A stretch of 64,000 nucleotides of DNA. Origin: Polyangiaceae bacterium. GTDB lineage: Bacteria > Myxococcota_A > Polyangia > Polyangiales > Polyangiaceae. The stretch lies in assembly GCA_025936115.1 (NCBI GenBank), contig JAICTZ010000036.1:1-64000 (forward strand), written 5' to 3'. The notes under the pieces were generated by a model that saw only the letters and a list, made by a program, of their open reading frames with translations, was not told the origin of the DNA and did not search any database. Made by a program: the position numbers and the translations under genes. Of this stretch, positions 16,042 to 26,415 are shown in pieces (within the stretch, counting starts at the first letter, position 1; each line of letters starts with the position of its first letter).

Positions 16042-19000
16042 TTAGTGCGCGACCTCCACCGAGTGCGCTTCGTCGGGAGTGACGGGTGGTGTCCCGCCGG
16101 GAGCAACCCCAGGCGCTCCCGCCTTCTGCTTGCCCTTGAAGAGCGACAGCACGAACACGAAGTTACCGGGGATCAGGAACACGCCGAACGCGGTCGCGAC
16201 GAGCATGCCCCAGAACACGGCGGTGCCCATCACGTTCTGAGCGCCGGCGCCGGCTCCCTTGGCGCGCATCAGCGGCACGACGCCGAGGATGAAGGCGAAT
16301 GCCGTCATCAAAATCGGCCGGAAGCGCAGGCGCGCCGACTCGAGCGCGGCTTCCACGAGTCCCATGCCTTCGTCGTGCTTCGCCTTCGCGAACTCGACGA
16401 TCAGAATGGCGTTCTTGGCGGCAAGTCCGATCAGCATGATGTTGCCGATTTGCACGTACACGTTGTTGTCGAAGCCCATGAGCCACACGCCGAAGAAGGA
16501 GCCGAGCGCGACGAGCGGTGAGGCGAGCAAGACGGCCCAGGGCAGGCGCCAGTTCTCGTAAAGCGCCGCGAGCAACAGGAACACGAAGACGATCGCGAGG
16601 ATGAGTGTCGGCGCAGACGGCGGCGCGGTCTTCTCCTGATACGACATCGACGAGTAAGCGAAGCTCATCTCTGGTGGCATCGACTGCTTGAACGTCTCTT
16701 CGAGCGCGGCGAGGGCCTGGCCGGAGGTGTAGCCGGGTGCGGGCGCGCCGCTGATTTCGACGGAGCGGAACAGGTTGAAACGGTTCGTGATTTCCGTGCC
16801 CTGCGTCGACTTCACGGTGACGAGCGTCGAGAGCGGGACCATATCGCCCGTCGATTTGCTGCGCACGTACACTTCCCCGATGTCGTCGGGCTTGAGGCGA
16901 TACTTCGATTCGCTCTGCACGTAGACGCGGAAGAGCCGCCCGAAGCGGTTGAAGTCGTTCACGTACGTGCCGCCGAGCGAGGCCGAGAGCGCTTGGAACA
17001 CGTCGTTCACGGGCACGCCGAGCTTGCGCGCCTTTTCGCGATCGAGCTCGACGCCGACTTGCGGGTAACTCGGGTTGAAGGACGTGAACAGGTTGCCGAG
17101 CTCGGGGCGCTGGCGCGCGGCCGTCAAGAAGGCGCCCGCTTGCTTGCCGAGATCGTCGATCGTCAGCGAGCCGCTGCGATCTTGTAAGAGGAAGTTGAAG
17201 CCCGAGGACGCGCCGAAGCCCGCGATGGTCGGGATATTGAACGGGAAGATGATGGCTTCCGGGATCCCGGCGAAGGCGCGCTGCAGCTTGCCCATGATCG
17301 CCCGCACGTGCAGGTCCTGGCTCTTGCGCTCCTCCCACGGCTTGAGCCGCACGAAGATCGAGGCGAAGTTCGGCTGGTAAGTGCTCGTGACGGCGCCGTA
17401 GCCGCCGATGGCCTGGAACGAGTCCACGCCGTCGGTCTTGGCGATGATCTGCTCGACCTTTTCCATCACCGCGCTCGTGCGCATGAGCGACGAGCCCGGA
17501 GGCAGCTGCATGTTCACGCCCATGATGCCCTGGTCTTCGTCGGGGACGAAGCCGGCAGGCAGCGCGCGACCGAACAGAGCGGCGCCGGCGATCACGCCGC
17601 CGACGAGGACGATCGTGATGAAGGAGTGGCGCACGAGGTGACGCGTGACGCCCACGTACCCGCTCGTCGCGCCGTCGAACGCGCGGTTGAAGCCGCGTGA
17701 AAACCAAGCGAAGGGCCCGCGCTTCTTGCCGGGCTTCGGCGCCTTGAGCAAGAGCGACGCGAGCGCCGGTGAGAGCGACAGCGCACTGAACGCCGAGAGC
17801 AGCACGCTGATGGCGATCGTGAGCGCGAATTGCTGGTACATGCGGCCGGTCAGGCCGGGGATGAACGCGACCGGTATGAACACGGCCGAAAGGATGAGGG
17901 CGATGCCGATCACGGGCGCCGACACCTCCTTCATGGCTTGGACCGTCGCGTCCTTCGGTGAAAGCCCGTGTTCGATGTGGTGCATCACGGCTTCGACCAC
18001 GACGATGGCGTCGTCCACGACGATGCCGATCGCGAGCACGAGCCCGAACATCGACAGCGTGTTGACGGAGAAGCCGAGCAGCGGAAAGAAGATGAACGTG
18101 CCGACGATCGAGACCGGCACGGTGAGCAGCGGGATCAGCGTGGCGCGCAGGTTCTGCAGGAACATCAGCACGACGATCGTCACGAGGATCACGGCCTCGA
18201 AGAACGTGTGCAGGATCGACTCGATCGACGCCTCGACGGCCGGCGTCGTGTCGTAGACGATCTTGTAGTCCATGTCCGCGGGGAAGAGCGCCTTCGCCCG
18301 CTTCATCGTGTCGTAGATGGCCTCGGACGCTTTGAGTTGGTTCGCGCCGGGCAAGAGGTAGAGCGCCATCGCGCCGGCAGGCTTGCCGTTCAAGCGGCCG
18401 AAGGAATCGTAATTTTGCGAGCCGAGCTCGGCGCGGCCCACGTCGCGGATACGGACCTGCGAGCCGTCCGCGTTCTCACGAATGATGATATTTTCGAATT
18501 CCTCCGGCTTGATCAAGCGACCGGGGGCGCTCACCGTCAGCGTGAATTTCTGATCGGCGGGCGTCGGCGCCTGGCCGATGCGGCCCGCGGGCGCTTCGAG
18601 GTTTTGCTCCTTGATCGCCGAGATCACGTCCGACGGTGTCAGCTTGAGCTGCGCCAGGCGATCGGGCTTGAGCCAGATGCGCAGGCCGTAATCGGTGCCG
18701 CCGAACAGATCGACCTGCGCGATGCCGGGGATGCGCAAGAGCTGGTCGCGCAGGTTGATGCCGCAGTAGTTGATGAGGAAGTTCGCGTCGTACGAGCCCT
18801 TCGGGCTGTAAAGGCCAATGAGCATCAAGATGCTCGGGCTCATCTTCTTGACGGTGACGCCCTGGGCAACGACCTCTTGCGGCAGCCGCGCTTGCGCGGA
18901 GGACACGCGATTTTGCGTGAGGACGTTGGCCATGTCCTGGTTCACGCCGACGGCGAAGTTCACGTCGAGCTGCATGCGGCCGTCGCTCGTGTTCGACGAC

Positions 19001-19236
19001 TTCATGTAAATCATGTTCTCGACGCCGTTCACCTCCTGCTCGACGGGCGTGGCGACCGACTGCTCGACGCTGAGCGCGGAGGCGCCCGGGTAATTGGCGG
19101 TCACGCGAATCGTCGGCGGCGCGAGAAACGGATACTGCTCGACCGACAGCTTGGTCAGCGAGAACGCACCGAGCAGCACCGTGAGGATCGCGATCACGAT
19201 CGCGACGATGGGACGCCGGATGAAGAAGTTCGCCAT
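16042..19236 (-). CDS. RND efflux permease, HAE1 family
   Basis: 1064 residues, the usual size. It starts MANFFIRRPIVAIVIAI and has 12 expected transmembrane helices with two large periplasmic loops. The proton-relay motif GIVVDDAIVVVE (around residue 405) is intact. GFVPDEDQGIMGVNMQLPPG and the C-terminal helices with GLAAKNAILIVEFAK are also present. This is an AcrB/MexF-like drug:proton antiporter for amphiphilic compounds. Its start directly abuts the stop of the adaptor gene (TAAATG), so the three pump genes form one operon. No adjacent regulator is seen. Confidence 0.95.
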   Translation of the reverse strand: MANFFIRRPIVAIVIAILTVLLGAFSLTKLSVEQYPFLAPPTIRVTANYPGASALSVEQSVATPVEQEVNGVENMIYMKSSNTSDGRMQLDVNFAVGVNQDMANVLTQNRVSSAQARLPQEVVAQGVTVKKMSPSILMLIGLYSPKGSYDANFLINYCGINLRDQLLRIPGIAQVDLFGGTDYGLRIWLKPDRLAQLKLTPSDVISAIKEQNLEAPAGRIGQAPTPADQKFTLTVSAPGRLIKPEEFENIIIRENADGSQVRIRDVGRAELGSQNYDSFGRLNGKPAGAMALYLLPGANQLKASEAIYDTMKRAKALFPADMDYKIVYDTTPAVEASIESILHTFFEAVILVTIVVLMFLQNLRATLIPLLTVPVSIVGTFIFFPLLGFSVNTLSMFGLVLAIGIVVDDAIVVVEAVMHHIEHGLSPKDATVQAMKEVSAPVIGIALILSAVFIPVAFIPGLTGRMYQQFALTIAISVLLSAFSALSLSPALASLLLKAPKPGKKRGPFAWFSRGFNRAFDGATSGYVGVTRHLVRHSFITIVLVGGVIAGAALFGRALPAGFVPDEDQGIMGVNMQLPPGSSLMRTSAVMEKVEQIIAKTDGVDSFQAIGGYGAVTSTYQPNFASIFVRLKPWEERKSQDLHVRAIMGKLQRAFAGIPEAIIFPFNIPTIAGFGASSGFNFLLQDRSGSLTIDDLGKQAGAFLTAARQRPELGNLFTSFNPSYPQVGVELDREKARKLGVPVNDVFQALSASLGGTYVNDFNRFGRLFRVYVQSESKYRLKPDDIGEVYVRSKSTGDMVPLSTLVTVKSTQGTEITNRFNLFRSVEISGAPAPGYTSGQALAALEETFKQSMPPEMSFAYSSMSYQEKTAPPSAPTLILAIVFVFLLLAALYENWRLPWAVLLASPLVALGSFFGVWLMGFDNNVYVQIGNIMLIGLAAKNAILIVEFAKAKHDEGMGLVEAALESARLRFRPILMTAFAFILGVVPLMRAKGAGAGAQNVMGTAVFWGMLVATAFGVFLIPGNFVFVLSLFKGKQKAGAPGVAPGGTPPVTPDEAHSVEVAH

Positions 19237-20454
19237 TTATTGCGCCTTCTTGTCGCCCTTACCGTCGAGGCTCGCGAGCTCGTCGAGCGGCACTGCTTCG
19301 GGCTTCACCTTGAGCCCCGCTTTGACCTTCTGAATCCCTTCGACGATGACGCGCTCGCCCGCTTTCAGTCCGGATTCGATGATCACCAGGTCGCCCACGC
19401 GGTCGGCGACTTTCACGGGGCGCACCTCGACGGTGTCGTCGGCTTTGACGACGGCGACGCTGCTGACACCCTGCGCTTCCGTCACCGAGCGCTGCCCGAC
19501 CAGGACCGCGTCCTTCTTCACGGAGACCGAAGCCCGCACCCGCGCGTACTGGCCCGGCCGCACCAGGCCCGTCGGATTCGGGAACGCGGCTTCCATGCGG
19601 ATCGTGCCCGTTTGCGGATCGACGTTGCGATCGACGAACACGAGACTGCCCGGGTAAGCATGCGTGGAGCCGTCGGCGAGGATCATCTGAAACGGCGTGC
19701 CGTCGGCGGCGCCTCCGTGCGCTCCGGCATCGGGCAGGGCTGCTCCGGCGTCGGTCGCTGCGGCCTGCGCGGCTTCGCGCCGGCGCGCGTACTTCAAGTA
19801 GTCGGCTTCCGGAATGGCAAACCGCACGTCGATGGGATCGATCTTGGACAGGCGGGTGAGCACGGTCGTCTGCCCGCGCCCCACGAGCGTGCCGGGGTGC
19901 ACTTCCGTGACGCCGATCAGGCCGTCCGTCGGTGCCGACACCGTCGTGTAACCGAGGTCGATGCGGGAACGATCGAGAGCGGCCTTGGCGGCGGCGACCG
20001 CCGACTGCTGGGCCTTTTCTTGCGCCACGGCAGTCTCGTACTCCTGCACGGACACCGCGTTCTTCGCGACGAGCGGCGCGTAACGGGCGACGTCCTGATG
20101 CTTACGCACGAGCTCGGCGTCGGATTGCGCGAGGTTTGCTTGTGCTTGAGCGACATTGGCTCGGAATGGGCGGCTGTCGATCGTGTAGAGCACCTGCCCC
20201 TTCTTCACGAAGCTGCCCTCTTTGAAACTCATGGTTTCGAGGAAGCCCTCGACGCGGGCCGAAATCTCAATTTCCTCGTTGCCGCGTGTCTGTCCGATGG
20301 CTTCGACGTAAATCGGCACGTCGCGGGTGACGGATTCCGCGACTTTCACGACCGGAGGCGGTGGCGCGGCCCGTTTGGCATCCTCCTTGTTGCAGGCGAA
20401 GGCTGCGAACAGGCTCAGTGCCGAGGCGAAAAACAGGCGTTGCGATAGGATCAT
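19237..20454 (-). CDS. RND periplasmic adaptor lipoprotein
   Basis: 405 residues with a lipobox (LFAAFAC). The order is: first lipoyl half (IEISARVEGFLETMSFKEGSFVKKGQVLYTID), alpha-helical hairpin (about 95-160, Ala/Gln-rich), second lipoyl half, beta-barrel (FVDRNVDPQTGTIRMEAAFPNP) and membrane-proximal domain. Within the barrel domain there is an Ala/Asp-rich insert of about 30 residues (REAAQAAATDAGAALPDAGA), which looks like a lineage-specific spacer. It is the first gene of the pump operon and lies 332 nt from the divergent AEC gene. Confidence 0.94.
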   Translation of the reverse strand: MILSQRLFFASALSLFAAFACNKEDAKRAAPPPPVVKVAESVTRDVPIYVEAIGQTRGNEEIEISARVEGFLETMSFKEGSFVKKGQVLYTIDSRPFRANVAQAQANLAQSDAELVRKHQDVARYAPLVAKNAVSVQEYETAVAQEKAQQSAVAAAKAALDRSRIDLGYTTVSAPTDGLIGVTEVHPGTLVGRGQTTVLTRLSKIDPIDVRFAIPEADYLKYARRREAAQAAATDAGAALPDAGAHGGAADGTPFQMILADGSTHAYPGSLVFVDRNVDPQTGTIRMEAAFPNPTGLVRPGQYARVRASVSVKKDAVLVGQRSVTEAQGVSSVAVVKADDTVEVRPVKVADRVGDLVIIESGLKAGERVIVEGIQKVKAGLKVKPEAVPLDELASLDGKGDKKAQ

Positions 20455-20786
20455 GGGGTTCTCTCACCCGAGCGGCGCGCGCAGTTCCGAGTAGCGGACA
20501 CGGCTCTGCCTGACGCGGCAGTCCGTTCTCGAACTTCCAGGCGGCGCCGGAGGCACCGCCTCGACCCAGGTGTGGCTGCTATGTGCGACAGGACGCCGCT
20601 GCGTGCAAGAGCCGTGACATCGAGATTTGGGTTCCGAACGAATTACGGCGGTTCGGCACGAAAAAACTGCGCGTCATCGGCCAATGGCGCGAAACGCGCT
20701 TTCAGCGCCGAGCTCGGGCGATTCGAGCGATTCGGCCCTCCGTTCGCACTTTGCGTGCGGCGAACCGTTGAGCGCGCCCGCTTTCG
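20455..20786. other. divergent intergenic region, RND operon / AEC permease
   Basis: 332 nt without a credible gene. The short open frames here are Arg-rich shadows. An imperfect dyad of CCGAAC and GTTCGG with an 11-nt spacer lies at about 20635-20660 and could be an operator. No convincing -35/-10 pair was found. Promoters for both divergent units are expected here. Confidence 0.4.
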
Positions 20787-21701
20787 ATGAGAAGAGCAGC
20801 AAACTGCATGATTTCGGCGCTGTTCACCTTGTTCGCGTTGCTCGTCGCGGGCTATTTACTGCGACGGCTCGGGCGGCTGCCGGACGACGCTGCGGACGTA
20901 CTCAATCGTTTCGTGATCGACATCTGCGTGCCGGCAACGATTCTCCGGCTGGTACCCAAGCTGACGCTCGGCAGGGGCCTCGTCGTGCTCGTGATTGTGC
21001 CGTGGGCGATGGCCGGCATCGCTTACGTAATCGTTCGGCTCGTCACGCGTCCGCTCGGCCTGGATCGGACGCAGCGCACGGCGCTGTTTTTGGCGACCGC
21101 GCTCGGCAACACGTCATTCATCGGATTTCCGCTGTGTAGCGCCCTGCTCGGCGAGCGCTCGCTTCCGCTCGCCGCCGTTTACGACCAGCTCGGTTCCTTC
21201 TTGCTCTTGAGCACCGTGGCGCCATTCGCGCTCGGCGCCGTCACGGCAGGCGCGCCTCCGCGGGCGAGCGAGATCGCGCGGCGCGTGCTCCTGTTCCCGC
21301 CCATGCTCGCGCTGCTGGTGGCACTCCTGCCTTTGCCGCACCCGGCGTTGCTCGAAGCGCTCTACGCCGCGGCGTCTTCGCCGCTCGTGCCGCTTGCCGT
21401 GGTCGCCGTGGGCTTGAAGATTCGGCTCACTCCGCCCCGGCCGCTGCGTGTCTTCGCGTTCGGCCTGACGCTGAAGCTCTTGCTCTTGCCGATCGCGGCC
21501 TGGGCCATCGCGCGGGTGCTCGGTGCGCCGGTCTTCGTCACCCAGGTGGCGGTACTCGAGAGCGCGATGCCCACGATGATCACGGCGGGTGCCTTGATGA
21601 TGGCCTACCGAGTTGCCGGCGAGCTCGCGGCGGCTTTCGTGGGCTGGGGGCTCCTCATCTCGCTCGTCACGGTCCCCGCCTGGTCGTTCGTCCTGCGCTG
21701 A
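20787..21701 (+). CDS. AEC (auxin efflux carrier) family permease
   Basis: 304 residues, about ten transmembrane helices in two halves. The N-terminus LFTLFALLVAGYLLRRLGRLPDDAADVLNRFVIDICVPATIL and the segments ALGNTSFIGFPL and LESAMPTMITAGALMMAYRV are typical of bacterial AEC/YfdV permeases of the inner membrane. They may export organic acids or other small anions, but the substrate is unknown. ATG 20787 and ATG 20808 are both possible; the second matches the usual family N-terminus slightly better. It stands alone. Confidence 0.88.
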   Translation: MRRAANCMISALFTLFALLVAGYLLRRLGRLPDDAADVLNRFVIDICVPATILRLVPKLTLGRGLVVLVIVPWAMAGIAYVIVRLVTRPLGLDRTQRTALFLATALGNTSFIGFPLCSALLGERSLPLAAVYDQLGSFLLLSTVAPFALGAVTAGAPPRASEIARRVLLFPPMLALLVALLPLPHPALLEALYAAASSPLVPLAVVAVGLKIRLTPPRPLRVFAFGLTLKLLLLPIAAWAIARVLGAPVFVTQVAVLESAMPTMITAGALMMAYRVAGELAAAFVGWGLLISLVTVPAWSFVLR

Positions 21702-21849
21702 ACCGCTGCGAGTTGGGCGGTCTTGGCAGGAAAGATCACGCGCTCGAGTTCGGCAGTCTGCACGGCGACCTCGCTCAAAGTCGAGCGTCCGTTGCCGACC
21801 ACTGACCCACAACGCACAGGTGCTCGCCGGTTTTTCACGTAGCTCTTGG

Positions 21850-23169
21850 TTACTCGTGCCGATCGCGATCTGGTCTTCCAAGACCGCCAAACTCGAGGCG
21901 CGCCCGCGCCCGCACGGTGCTCCACCACGCGCGCACGCGTTCCGCGGGAGGAGCCGACGGCGACGCGCCCCCGCGCGGACCGAGCAAGTTCAGCCCGAAC
22001 AACAGCAGTGCGGCCGTGAGCTTACTGTCGCGCAGCAGCCCTCGAAACAGCGGAAAAGCGTGCTCTGCGCCGCGTTGCCACGCGAGCGGCCAGCCCAGGA
22101 AAAACGCCACGACGAGCAGTAGAGGGCCCGGCCGCGTCGTCGCGGCGGCACCGAGCGCCACCATCAAAAAAACGAAATGATGCTCATAGGTATAGACGGG
22201 GAGTAGCGTCATGAGCACGAGCAGCGCTCCGATCGCGTTCGCGTCCGGATCACGGAGCGAGCGCCGAAAACGGTAGGCCCAGAGTGCGAGCAGCAGCACG
22301 GCCGTCAACGTGGTGAGGTGGCTCGCGGCCGGGGAGAGGTGATGGCCGTCAGGGCCGCGCCAAAGACCGTTCCAGAAGCCCGGGATCGAATGGTTGGACG
22401 TCATCCCAATCGGCAATGAAAGGCCGTGGTACTCGCCCGACGAAAAGCTCGGCAAGACCTCGAGGTAAAAGCGGCGTTGGGACTCGAACCCGACGAGCGG
22501 CAGCGTCGCCACGGAGAGCGCGAGCGCCGAAGCGGCGGCCGCCACGAGCGCCGACACGCGCCGTTTGAGCACGAGGTACGCGAGCATCAACGCCGGGCTC
22601 ATCTTCAACATGGCCGCGACGCCGACGAGCGCGCCACCGAGCCACGGCTTTTTTGGCGCGAGCGCGAGGCCGGCGAGCAGCGGCACGAGCACGAGTAGAT
22701 TCGCCTGGCCCATCTCGGCGTGATCGAAAATGGGCGAATACAGCGCGACAATCAGCGCCATCACCCAGAACGCCACGCCGTACCAGCGCACGCACATGAA
22801 CGCGCAAGCCGCGAGCAAGAGCTCGTTGAGCGCGAGCAGGCAGAGATAGCCCTGTCGCAACGTGAGCTTCGAAGCGAAGGCTTGCGTGAGCAGAAACGGC
22901 GGCGGGTAAAAGAAGGGATTGACGCGCTTGCGCGTGTGCTCCCGGCGCGCGAGTCGCTCGAGCGCGGCCGTGTCGTACGGATCTCCGCCCGCGCTCGCGA
23001 CGCGGAAGGCGTAGTAGTAGCTCGCGAAATCGCGGCCGTCGGTCGTGCGCGCGTGCTCGTAGACGGGACGCAGGCCGACGAAGACATGCACGAGGAGCGC
23101 CCCGACCAAGAGGACCCAACGCCACACGGGGCGCGAGTGTACGTCAGGCGAGAGCCGTGGCGAGCTCAA
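21850..23169 (-). CDS. GT87-like polyprenol-phosphate mannosyltransferase (DUF2029)
   Basis: Polytopic membrane protein with about 10-12 helices. The first periplasmic loop has [28 protein letters not shown], the acidic-loop signature of DUF2029/GT87 enzymes. Those enzymes use polyprenol-phosphate sugars in envelope glycan synthesis. [12 protein letters not shown] and the later [21 protein letters not shown] also fit. The frame stays open to 23292, but that part crosses the divergent ABM gene. The start is placed at TTG 23169 and remains uncertain; GTG inside PVWRW is an alternative. The C-terminal tail is basic. Confidence 0.78.
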   Translation of the reverse strand: MSSPRLSPDVHSRPVWRWVLLVGALLVHVFVGLRPVYEHARTTDGRDFASYYYAFRVASAGGDPYDTAALERLARREHTRKRVNPFFYPPPFLLTQAFASKLTLRQGYLCLLALNELLLAACAFMCVRWYGVAFWVMALIVALYSPIFDHAEMGQANLLVLVPLLAGLALAPKKPWLGGALVGVAAMLKMSPALMLAYLVLKRRVSALVAAAASALALSVATLPLVGFESQRRFYLEVLPSFSSGEYHGLSLPIGMTSNHSIPGFWNGLWRGPDGHHLSPAASHLTTLTAVLLLALWAYRFRRSLRDPDANAIGALLVLMTLLPVYTYEHHFVFLMVALGAAATTRPGPLLLVVAFFLGWPLAWQRGAEHAFPLFRGLLRDSKLTAALLLFGLNLLGPRGGASPSAPPAERVRAWWSTVRARARLEFGGLGRPDRDRHE

Positions 23170-23207
23170 TTGCGTCAGCGGCGAGCTTCGGGCACGCTCG
23201 GGTCGCC

Positions 23208-23534
23208 ATGTTGATCGTCCACATCGACGTTCGCGTGAAACCGGAGGGCGTCGAGACGTTTCGGCGCGCCACCATCGAAAACGCTCGGGCAAGTCTCGAG
23301 GAACCCGGCGTCGTGCGCTTCGATTTCGCGCAGGCGCTCGACGATCGGACGCGTTTCGTCCTCGTCGAAGTGTATCGCGACGAGGCGGCGCCCGCGCGAC
23401 ACAAGGAGACGCCGCACTATGCCAAGTGGCGCGACGCCGTGGCCGAGCTCATGGCGGCGCCGCGCACGCGTGTCGAATATCGCGCGGAATATCCGGAGCC
23501 GGCGCGCTGGGAGACCCCGCGCGGGACGCTATGA
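23208..23534 (+). CDS. antibiotic biosynthesis monooxygenase (ABM/LsrG-like) domain protein
   Basis: 108 residues. It begins [42 protein letters not shown] and continues [22 protein letters not shown]. This is the dimeric alpha-beta barrel fold of ABM-domain proteins. Members act as small cofactor-less monooxygenases or as isomerases such as LsrG. It is the first gene of a tightly coupled operon; its TGA overlaps the next ATG (ATGA). The frame is open for 17 more residues upstream, but ATG 23208 matches the family start. Confidence 0.88.
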   Translation: MLIVHIDVRVKPEGVETFRRATIENARASLEEPGVVRFDFAQALDDRTRFVLVEVYRDEAAPARHKETPHYAKWRDAVAELMAAPRTRVEYRAEYPEPARWETPRGTL

Positions 23535-24685
23535 ACGGCTTCGAGTTCGCGACGGCGACGGAAATCGTGTTCGGGCGCGGTCGTTCGGCAGAGCTCGGAG
23601 CGCGCGTGCGGGCGTTCGGTGCGCGCGCGCTGCTCGTGACGGGCGCGCATCCGGAGCGGGTGCGTCCGGTGCTCGAACGGAGCGGGGCCGCTGAGCTCGT
23701 CGTGGCACAGGTCGCGATCCCCAGGGAGCCGACCACGGCCGAAGTGGAACGCGGCGTCTTGCTCGCGCGCGAGGCCGGCGCCGAGGTGGTCGTCGGGCTC
23801 GGCGGCGGCAGCGCGCTCGATGCCGCCAAGGCGATTGCGGCGCTCACGACGAACCCGGGCGAGCCGCTGGATTATTTGGAGGTCATAGGTCGTGGCAAAC
23901 CGCTCGCGCTCCCGAGCCTTTCGTGCGTGCTCGTGCCGACGACGGCGGGAACCGGCGCCGAAGTGACCAAGAATGCCGTGCTCGCCGTCGAAAGCGAGCG
24001 CGTGAAGGTGAGTCTCCGCAGCCTTTTCCTGTTGCCACGCCTCGCGCTCGTCGATTCGGAGCTCAGCCACGGCGTCCCGCCCGACGTGACCGCCGCGACC
24101 GGTCTCGACGCGCTGACGCAGCTCATCGAACCGTACCTTTCGAGAGCGCGCGGCCCGCTGACGGACGCGCTGAGCGTCGAGGGCATGCGACGTTCGGCGC
24201 GTTCGCTGCGGCGCGCTTTCGAAGACGGCTCGGACGCCGAGGCGCGTGACGATCTCGCGCTCGCGAGCCTGTTCGGCGGCTTGTGTCTCGCCAACGCGAA
24301 GCTTGGCGCCGTGCACGGCTTCGCGGGCCCCCTCGGCGGCGCGCTCCACGCTCCGCACGGCGCCCTGTGCGCGCGCCTCCTGCCCGAGGTGATGGACAAA
24401 AACCTCGCGCGCGCCCGCCGAGCGGGCGACGCCGACGTACTCGGCCGCTTCGGAGTCGTGGCTCGTATCCTCTGCGGGCGCACCGACGCCGAACCGGAAG
24501 CCGGCTTGCTTTGGGTCCGCGAGCTCGTGGAGGCGCTCTCGATCCCACGGCTTTCGCACTACGGCCTCACGCCCGAGCGCACGGGCGACATCGTCGAGCG
24601 CGCCCGCGTCTCGAGCAGCATGAAGGGCAACCCGTTCGAGCTCGACGAAGACGAACTTTACGACATCCTGGAACGGGCAAGCTGA
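23531..24685 (+). CDS. iron-containing alcohol dehydrogenase
   Basis: 384 residues. NAD(P)-dependent Fe-ADH family. [17 protein letters not shown] is the nucleotide-binding signature and [17 protein letters not shown] follows. The metal site is represented by [18 protein letters not shown] (Asp and following region), [12 protein letters not shown] and [13 protein letters not shown]. The C-terminus keeps a typical [16 protein letters not shown]. It probably reduces or oxidises a small alcohol or aldehyde. ATG 23531 overlaps the ABM stop, and the Dph6-like gene follows with no gap. Confidence 0.93.
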   Translation: MNGFEFATATEIVFGRGRSAELGARVRAFGARALLVTGAHPERVRPVLERSGAAELVVAQVAIPREPTTAEVERGVLLAREAGAEVVVGLGGGSALDAAKAIAALTTNPGEPLDYLEVIGRGKPLALPSLSCVLVPTTAGTGAEVTKNAVLAVESERVKVSLRSLFLLPRLALVDSELSHGVPPDVTAATGLDALTQLIEPYLSRARGPLTDALSVEGMRRSARSLRRAFEDGSDAEARDDLALASLFGGLCLANAKLGAVHGFAGPLGGALHAPHGALCARLLPEVMDKNLARARRAGDADVLGRFGVVARILCGRTDAEPEAGLLWVRELVEALSIPRLSHYGLTPERTGDIVERARVSSSMKGNPFELDEDELYDILERAS

Positions 24686-25357
24686 ATGACACGCCCCAAA
24701 GCACTCGTTTCGTGGAGCAGCGGCAAGGACAGCGCGTATGCGCTCTGGGAAGCGCAGCGAGCGGGAGAGCTCGACATCGTCGGGGTCCTGACGACGGTCA
24801 CGGCGGAGTTCGAGCGTGTCTCGATGCACGGCGTGCGCGAGCTCCTGCTCGACCGGCAAGCGGCGGAGCTCGGCCTACCGTGCCAGAAGCTCCACATTCC
24901 TTCGCCGTGCCCGAACGAAGCGTACGAAAAAATCATGGGCCAAGCGCTCGCGGACGCCAAAGCACGCGGCATCACGCACTTCGTGTTCGGCGACCTGTTC
25001 CTCGCCGACATCCGCGCCTATCGCGAGCAAAAACTGGGAGCGGTGGGCGTCCACGCGGTTTTCCCGCTGTGGGGTCGCGACACCCACTTGCTCGCTCGCG
25101 ACATGCTCGCGCACGGGCTCCGCGCTCACACGACCTGTATCGATCCGCGCAAGCTCGCGCCGTCCTTTGCCGGGCGTGCATTCGATGCCGCGTTCTTGAG
25201 CGAGCTGCCGCCGGGGGTCGACCCCTGCGGTGAAAATGGTGAGTTTCATACCTTCGTGACGGGCGGGCCCATGTTCGCGCGGGAAATTGGCGTAGAACGC
25301 GGAGAAATCGTCGAACGCGACGGCTTCGTCTTCGCCGACTGGGTGCCGTCCGCGTGA
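24686..25357 (+). CDS. Dph6/DUF71-like PP-loop ATPase
   Basis: 223 residues. N-terminal PP-loop SSGKDSAYALWEA (residues about 10-22) for AMP-forming ATP hydrolysis. FVFGDLFLADIRAYRE and the C-terminal GENGEFHTFVTGGPMF are the signatures of the diphthine-ammonia-ligase-like DUF71 family. Bacteria lack diphthamide, so the bacterial members must amidate or ligate another substrate; a cobalamin-related role has been proposed for some. It is directly followed, with GTGA overlap, by a cobalamin-binding-like protein, which fits that idea. The ATG directly abuts the dehydrogenase stop. Confidence 0.88.
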   Translation: MTRPKALVSWSSGKDSAYALWEAQRAGELDIVGVLTTVTAEFERVSMHGVRELLLDRQAAELGLPCQKLHIPSPCPNEAYEKIMGQALADAKARGITHFVFGDLFLADIRAYREQKLGAVGVHAVFPLWGRDTHLLARDMLAHGLRAHTTCIDPRKLAPSFAGRAFDAAFLSELPPGVDPCGENGEFHTFVTGGPMFAREIGVERGEIVERDGFVFADWVPSA

Positions 25358-26349
25358 GTGGCGAGCGCGTGCGCGAAGAAGCTTCGCGCGAGCAACACGC
25401 GAACCGCCGTGGGCTCTGCGCCGATACGCTGCGCATCGTTTCGCTCTTGCCCTCGGCGACCGAGCTCGTTTGCGCGCTCGGTGCCGGTGAGCGGCTCGTC
25501 GGCGTCTCGCACGAGTGCGATTTCCCGGACGCGGTGCGAGGGCTGCCGCGCCTCACGCGCTCGCGCATCGACCCGCACGGGGCGAGCGGCGCCATCGACG
25601 CGGCCGTGCGCGAGGTGATCCGCGACGCGCTGAGTCTCTACGCCGTCGATGAGCGACTGCTCGGCGCGCTCGAGCCGGACCTCGTCATCACCCAGGATCT
25701 CTGCGCGGTGTGCGCCGTGTCGCTCGACGACGTGCGCGCCGCGGTCGCGCGGCTCAGCCGGCGTGACGACGTGCACGTCGTGAGCTTGCAGCCGACGCGG
25801 CTCGAGCACGTCTTCGGCGACGTCGAACGTGTCGCCGAGGCCACCCTTCGCCCGCAGGCGGGCCGCGACGTTCGGCGGACGCTCGAAGGGCGGGTACGCG
25901 CGATCGCGGAGCGCGCCAGAGCCTTGCCGGGGCGCCCGCGCGTGGTGTCGATCGAATGGCTCGAGCCGCTCATGCTGGGCGGCACCTGGATGCCGGAGCT
26001 CATCGAGCTCGCGGGCGGCGTCGCGGCGGGAGCGTCCCCGGGCGAGCCGGCTCCCACCGTCAGCGCGCGAGAGCTCGCGGCGCTCGAACCCGAGGTCATC
26101 GTCGTCAAACCTTGCGGCTTCTCGCTCGAGCGCGCGCTCGGCGAACGCGCGCTCATCGAACAGGCACTCTCTGCCGCGACGGCGCTCGCGCCCGGGGCAC
26201 GCATCTACGTGACGGACGGTTCGGCGTACTTCAACCGTCCCGGGCCCCGCTTGGTGGAATCGCTCGAGATCATGGCAGCGTGCGTCCACCCCGCCGCGTT
26301 CGGAGATTTCCGAGTGAAGCATCGCGCCGTCATCAGCGAGCTCGGCTGA
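25354..26349 (+). CDS. BtuF-like cobalamin-binding protein without signal peptide
   Basis: 331 residues. Periplasmic-binding-protein type III fold (PF01497). RIVSLLPSATELVCALGAGERLVGVSHECDFP is the first lobe and DLVITQDLCAVCAVS follows. The second lobe has PRVVSIEWLEPLMLGGTWMPELIELAGG and EVIVVKPCGFSLER. No signal peptide or lipobox is visible in the first 30 residues, so it may be cytoplasmic. It resembles the BtuF-like proteins encoded next to Dph6-like genes. It starts at GTG 25354, overlapping the previous stop. It is the last gene of the four-gene operon. Confidence 0.88.
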   Translation: MSGERVREEASREQHANRRGLCADTLRIVSLLPSATELVCALGAGERLVGVSHECDFPDAVRGLPRLTRSRIDPHGASGAIDAAVREVIRDALSLYAVDERLLGALEPDLVITQDLCAVCAVSLDDVRAAVARLSRRDDVHVVSLQPTRLEHVFGDVERVAEATLRPQAGRDVRRTLEGRVRAIAERARALPGRPRVVSIEWLEPLMLGGTWMPELIELAGGVAAGASPGEPAPTVSARELAALEPEVIVVKPCGFSLERALGERALIEQALSAATALAPGARIYVTDGSAYFNRPGPRLVESLEIMAACVHPAAFGDFRVKHRAVISELG

Positions 26350-26415
26350 GTTCCGCTCGGGTCCGTTGGCGCAGGAAACCTACGCGGTGGGTGCTCTTTC
26401 GCGCGCCGCGCGCCG

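Noticed and set aside
17968-20448. 826-residue plus-strand frame over the RND permease and adaptor
   Set aside because: His/Arg/Asp-rich shadow of the strongly conserved RND genes on the other strand, with no motif.
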